From: Saccharopolyspora hirsuta
Lineage (GTDB): Bacteria; Actinomycetota; Actinomycetes; Mycobacteriales; Pseudonocardiaceae
Reading direction: 5' to 3'
Assembly: GCF_008630535.1 (NCBI RefSeq)
Contig: NZ_VWPH01000018.1
Span: 1 to 64,000, forward strand
DNA length: 64,000 bases
Made by a program: the position numbers and the translations under genes. A model generated the notes under the pieces. The model ran no database searches, was not told where the DNA came from, and was given only the letters and a program-made list of their open reading frames with translations. Positions 61,076 through 64,000 of this stretch are shown piece by piece; position 1 is the stretch's first letter, and every line of letters starts with the position of its first letter.

Positions 61076-62344
61076 GTGGGCGTTGCGGACGACGTTCGCG
61101 CTGTGTGGGGAGTCGAGGCCCTGCGCGGGTTGTGGGAGAAGGCACGAGAGGCGTTGGAGTCACCTAAGCCTCCGGCGACGTTTCGGTTGGAGTTGCCCGA
61201 CGACGAAGCTCGAAGGCTCGTCGGCGAGGTCTACGGGCGGCCGATGTGGGGACAGGGGACTCGGATCAGCGTGTCCAAATTGGACTCCGCAGTGCGCGGG
61301 AGCCGGTTCGGGTTGGAGCTCGCAGAAGTTCTGGAGATCCTGCACGGGCGGCCGGTGGGACAACGCGAGTCCGGTTCGGCCGACGAGCAGCAGGATCCGA
61401 CGGTCGAGACGCTGCGCTCGGCGCTGGCGGAGCGCGGGCTCGCCGATGCGGATTGGGCCGCGCCGTGGATGCAGTGGATCCACCAGTACGGGCGGGTCGC
61501 GGCCGACGAACTGCCCACCATCGCGCGGCGCGCCGCCGGAGTCCTGTCCGCGCTCGCCCTGGACCGCGCGCCCGAGACGTGGATCTCGCGCGGCGAGCTC
61601 GCCGCGAGGGTTGGTGGAGCGCACCAGCTCGACAACGGCACGACGTTGAGCCGGGTCGTGCTCAAGGCCGCTGCGTTGGCCCACGGTGTCGAATCGCCCG
61701 GCAACGAGCGGGAGCGGCGGGCTTTGTGGGAGCGCTGCGGGGTCACGCTCGACGCTGTTTCCGCGACCGTGCTCTGCTGGGCTCTGCCGCTGGCCGGTTC
61801 CGATGACTGGTCGCGCAGCGTCCGGCAGCGGTTCGCGATCGGGCTCCCGGCGCACCTGACCCACCTCGACCTGCGCACCGCTCCGGCGCGGTTGGTCGAG
61901 CCCGGTACCGCCGTCGCCGTGTGCGAGAACCCGCGAGTGCTGGAGTCCGCCGCCGAGGAGCGCATCGAGCACCCCGTGGTGTGCTTGTCCGGCCATCCGA
62001 CGACCGTCGCGCTGACCCTGCTGGACCGGCTGGTCGCCGACGGCGCGACGCTGCACCACCACGGGGACTTCGACTGGGCCGGTGTCGGCATCACCCGATC
62101 GCTCTGGGAGCACCACGGCGTCCGGCCGTGGCGGATGTCGGCCGGGGACTACCGCGAGGCGCTCGACCGGGCGGCCGCGGACCGCACCGACCTGCCGAAC
62201 CTCGTCGGCGCTCCGGTGGGGACTCCGTGGGATCCGGCGCTGGCCGAGCTCATGTCCACCGCGGCGCGCGCCGTCGAGGAGGAGGTCGTGCTGCCGGCGC
62301 TCCTCGCCGACCTCCGGGCCGGGCTCACAGCAGCTGGTACATGA
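61076..62344 (+). CDS. jetD: Wadjet type II JetD, Toprim nuclease (DUF3323/DUF2399, TIGR02679)
   Basis: 422 residues from the GTG at 61076, with GGGAGG at 61062-61067. The N-terminal DUF3323 region includes RLELPDDEARRLVGEVYGR and the GAHQLDNGTTLSRVVLKA motif. The C-terminal DUF2399 is a Toprim (topoisomerase VI A-like) fold. Its catalytic Glu is in VAVCENPRVLESA near 283, and the DxD pair in HHHGDFDWAGVGI near 331. JetD cuts the plasmid DNA recognised by the SMC complex. It is separated from jetC by about 700 bp of repeats. Its 3' end overlaps the convergent acetyltransferase gene by 20 bp. Confidence 0.92.
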   Translation: MGVADDVRAVWGVEALRGLWEKAREALESPKPPATFRLELPDDEARRLVGEVYGRPMWGQGTRISVSKLDSAVRGSRFGLELAEVLEILHGRPVGQRESGSADEQQDPTVETLRSALAERGLADADWAAPWMQWIHQYGRVAADELPTIARRAAGVLSALALDRAPETWISRGELAARVGGAHQLDNGTTLSRVVLKAAALAHGVESPGNERERRALWERCGVTLDAVSATVLCWALPLAGSDDWSRSVRQRFAIGLPAHLTHLDLRTAPARLVEPGTAVAVCENPRVLESAAEERIEHPVVCLSGHPTTVALTLLDRLVADGATLHHHGDFDWAGVGITRSLWEHHGVRPWRMSAGDYREALDRAAADRTDLPNLVGAPVGTPWDPALAELMSTAARAVEEEVVLPALLADLRAGLTAAGT

Positions 62345-62810
62345 CGTGCAGGCCGACGTAGCCGTGCTCCGGGTGGCGGAAGGCCTGCGGCAGCGTGGCG
62401 ACGATCTCCATGCCCAGCGAGCGCCACAGCGCGACCGCCCGGGTGTTGGTCTCCACCACGGCGTTGAACTGCATGGCGCGGAACCCGTCGGCCCGCGCCC
62501 GGTCCAGCACGTGCTGCCCCAGCGCGCGACCGACACCTCGCCCGGCGTGCGCCGGGTCGACCATGAAGCTCGCGGTCGCGACGTGCCCGGCCGGGCCCTC
62601 GTGGTTCGGCCCGGACACCGCGGTGCCGAGCACGGTGCCGCCGTCCACCGCCACCACCGTGCGGCCCGGCGGCGCCGGGAACCAGCGCTGCCGGGCCCGC
62701 TGCTCGGAGATGTCGCGGTCCCAGGAGAAGGTCTCCCCCGCCGCCGCGATGTCCCGCATGAAGGGCCAGATCGACGGCCAGTCCCGAGGATCAGCGTCAC
62801 GCACTCGCAC
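62325..62810 (-). CDS. GNAT-family N-acetyltransferase
   Basis: 161 residues from the GTG at 62810; a start at 62858 is also open but less likely given the family start (VRVRDADPRDWPSIWPFM). The acetyl-CoA binding motif A is VDPAHAGRGVGRALGQHVL near 95, and the C-terminal VALWRSLGMEIVATLPQAF and YVGLHVMY segments fit phosphinothricin-type acetyltransferases. The substrate is unknown. The gene is convergent with jetD and overlaps its 3' end. Confidence 0.88.
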   Translation of the reverse strand: MRVRDADPRDWPSIWPFMRDIAAAGETFSWDRDISEQRARQRWFPAPPGRTVVAVDGGTVLGTAVSGPNHEGPAGHVATASFMVDPAHAGRGVGRALGQHVLDRARADGFRAMQFNAVVETNTRAVALWRSLGMEIVATLPQAFRHPEHGYVGLHVMYQLL

Positions 62811-62893
62811 GACCAGTAGCTTCGCCCACCGGGACGACCGCGCGCCAGTTCTCTCCACCGGTCCCGATCGGGCGATTGGGGTAGTTTTCGACT

Positions 62894-63454
62894 ATGGCAC
62901 CGGTGGTCGTGGAGTTCTCGGCGCAGGAGCCGCAGCGGCTCGCGCGGTGGTGGGCCGACGCGCTCGACTGGGACCTCGACGCCGGGTCGGGGACCACCGT
63001 GCGTCCCGTCGGCCCGGGCGTCGAGCTGCGGTTCGTGCCGGGCGCGACGGCCAAGACCGGCAAGAACGGCGTGCACCTGGACCTGCGCAGCGGATCGCAC
63101 GACGACCAGAACAAGATCGTCGAGCGGCTGTTCAACGCCGGTGCCCGGTTCGCCGACATCGACCAGAGCAGCGACGTGCCCTGGGTGGTGATGGCCGACA
63201 TCGAGGGCAACGAGCTGTGCGTGCTCGAACCCCGCAAGGTCTACGAGCGCACCGGCCCGGTCGCCGCGGTCGTGGTCGACACCCCGGACCCGCGCGCGCT
63301 GGCCCGCAGCTGGGCCGAGATCACCGGCATGGACCTCACCGGCGACAGCCCCGAGTTCTCCGCCCTGCACCCGACCTCCGGCGAAGGCCCCCACCTGGAG
63401 TTCCTCGCCGCGGAATCCGACCCCGGAGGCCGCCTCCGCCTCCTCGCCGAATGA
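62894..63454 (+). CDS. VOC/glyoxalase-like protein, two-domain
   Basis: 186 residues with two VOC half-modules. The first is VVEFSAQEPQRLARWWADAL to VHLDLRS, the second VAAVVVDTPDPRALARSW to GPHLEFLAAE. The His in VHLDL and Glu in VCVLE-like strands could bind a metal, but the pattern is that of the glyoxalase_6 subgroup, many members of which have no known substrate. Divergent from the acetyltransferase gene, with 83 bp between their starts. Confidence 0.85.
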   Translation: MAPVVVEFSAQEPQRLARWWADALDWDLDAGSGTTVRPVGPGVELRFVPGATAKTGKNGVHLDLRSGSHDDQNKIVERLFNAGARFADIDQSSDVPWVVMADIEGNELCVLEPRKVYERTGPVAAVVVDTPDPRALARSWAEITGMDLTGDSPEFSALHPTSGEGPHLEFLAAESDPGGRLRLLAE

Positions 63455-63480
63455 CCACCGAGGCCGTCGGCCCACCAACC

Positions 63481-63541
63481 GCAGTTTCAATTGAAACTGC
63501 AAATCCCGTGGGGAACGAACCGCAGTTTCAGTTGAAACTGC
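63481..63541. repeat. Pair of 20-nt palindromic stem-loops, 41 bp apart
   Basis: GCAGTTTCAATTGAAACTGC (63481-63500, fully palindromic) and GCAGTTTCAGTTGAAACTGC (63522-63541) start exactly 41 bp apart. They lie in the convergent gap between the VOC gene and the saccharopine-dehydrogenase-like gene. Confidence 0.88.
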
Positions 63542-63565
63542 GGCCTCGAGTGCCGCGGCCGGTCG

Positions 63566-64000
63566 TCAGCGGCGGGCGGGTTCGATGATGCGGACTCCGT
63601 GGAGGCGGCGGACGAAGTCCGCGCCGAACGCCGTGGACGGCGTGTGGGCGCCGGGGGTCGGCGGTGCGGACTGCAGGGCGTTGACCGCGCGCAGGACGGA
63701 GTCCGCCGTGAGGTCGTAGGTGTCCGGGCCGATCAGCGCCGCTGAGACGCTGCGCCCGGAGTCGTCGGTGGCCTCGGCGTACACCTCGACCCAGCTGCGC
63801 GAGCGGGCGGCGTGGCCCGGACCGCGCACGACCGCGCCGATCGCCGCCTTGCCCAGCCGCTGCACCACGTGCGTGCGCATCAGCGCTTGGGACAACCGGC
63901 TCGACCGGTGACCCACCCGGTCCAGGCCGGGCAGGTGGGCGAACGTGGTGATGTTGCCGATCCCGGTGCTGCGGTAGGCCGTGCTCACATCGCCCCAGGG
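63566..64000 (-). CDS. Saccharopine dehydrogenase / trans-acting enoyl reductase-like, C-terminal part
   Basis: Only the last 145 or so residues are in the window; the gene continues past the right edge. The frame is open up to the edge, reading DVSTAYRSTGIGNITTF, a typical segment of the saccharopine dehydrogenase-like reductases, with a C-terminal SWVEVYAEATDDSGRS strand pair and TYDLTADSVLRAVNALQ. The N-terminal NAD(P)-binding half is not visible, so the subgroup cannot be decided. Confidence 0.75.
   Translation of the reverse strand, partial: PWGDVSTAYRSTGIGNITTFAHLPGLDRVGHRSSRLSQALMRTHVVQRLGKAAIGAVVRGPGHAARSRSWVEVYAEATDDSGRSVSAALIGPDTYDLTADSVLRAVNALQSAPPTPGAHTPSTAFGADFVRRLHGVRIIEPARR

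Overview
The window is high-GC actinobacterial chromosome, most likely from the Pseudonocardiaceae and probably close to Saccharopolyspora. Evidence includes GTG starts, 1-4 bp ATGA/GTGA overlaps, mycobacterium-like gene content, an F420:NADPH oxidoreductase, sugar ABC importers without their own ATPase, and an actinobacterial rRNA leader at the left edge. A syntenic backbone runs through it and matches, from memory, the Mycobacterium tuberculosis interval Rv2222c-Rv2236c: glnA2 (4430-5773), a CaeA/Hip1-type hydrolase (7549-9132), panB (20981-21835), the RNase H-phosphatase / zinc-ribbon / Nif3 / CobC-like block (44809-48551), ptpA-like (48664-49128), SURF1 (50920-51825) and cobD (52337-53287).

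Layout. 1-483 is the promoter and leader of a leftward rRNA operon whose genes lie outside the window. 484-9132 holds a leftward three-domain glycosyltransferase/FkbM methyltransferase, glnA2, an SLC13 transporter and a lipoprotein hydrolase. 9216-15001 holds nadE and a SNF2 helicase-SWIM protein pair. 15055-16855 is a decaying patch with a frameshifted SDR and a broken MerR gene around an intact PPOX-type protein. 16843-28402 is small-enzyme housekeeping: TetR/SDR pair, PheC-like binding protein, panB, SDRs, NpdG and an RNB ribonuclease. 28481-36320 is a leftward chromosomal type IV secretion-like operon (VirB2-, VirB3/PrgI-, VirB4-, VirB6/TrbL-, VirB8- and VirB1/NlpC-like) with no relaxase, coupling protein or integrase, followed by the RNase P RNA gene. 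37359-44172 is a ROK-regulated sugar operon (binding protein, two permeases, GH4 glycosidase, sugar kinase). 53432-62344 is a Wadjet type II anti-plasmid SMC system (jetA-jetB-jetC, then jetD after about 700 bp).

The least explained content lies between genes. (i) A 252-bp element with terminal inverted repeats occurs at 44461 and 52030, about 95% identical by hand count. Four of its 13 differences fall in one stem and preserve pairing, and a deleted relic sits at 4348. (ii) About 18 copies of a 20-nt stem-loop (8-bp arms, 4-nt loop) occur almost only between genes. Their arms co-vary, and they are often spaced 40-41 bp apart. (iii) A unit of about 184 bp built on these stem-loops stands as an inverted pair between jetC and jetD, with a third copy at 44333. 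One 252-bp element sits exactly in the centre of one such palindrome, so the families are nested. I do not recognise these families; they are the best candidates for something undescribed.
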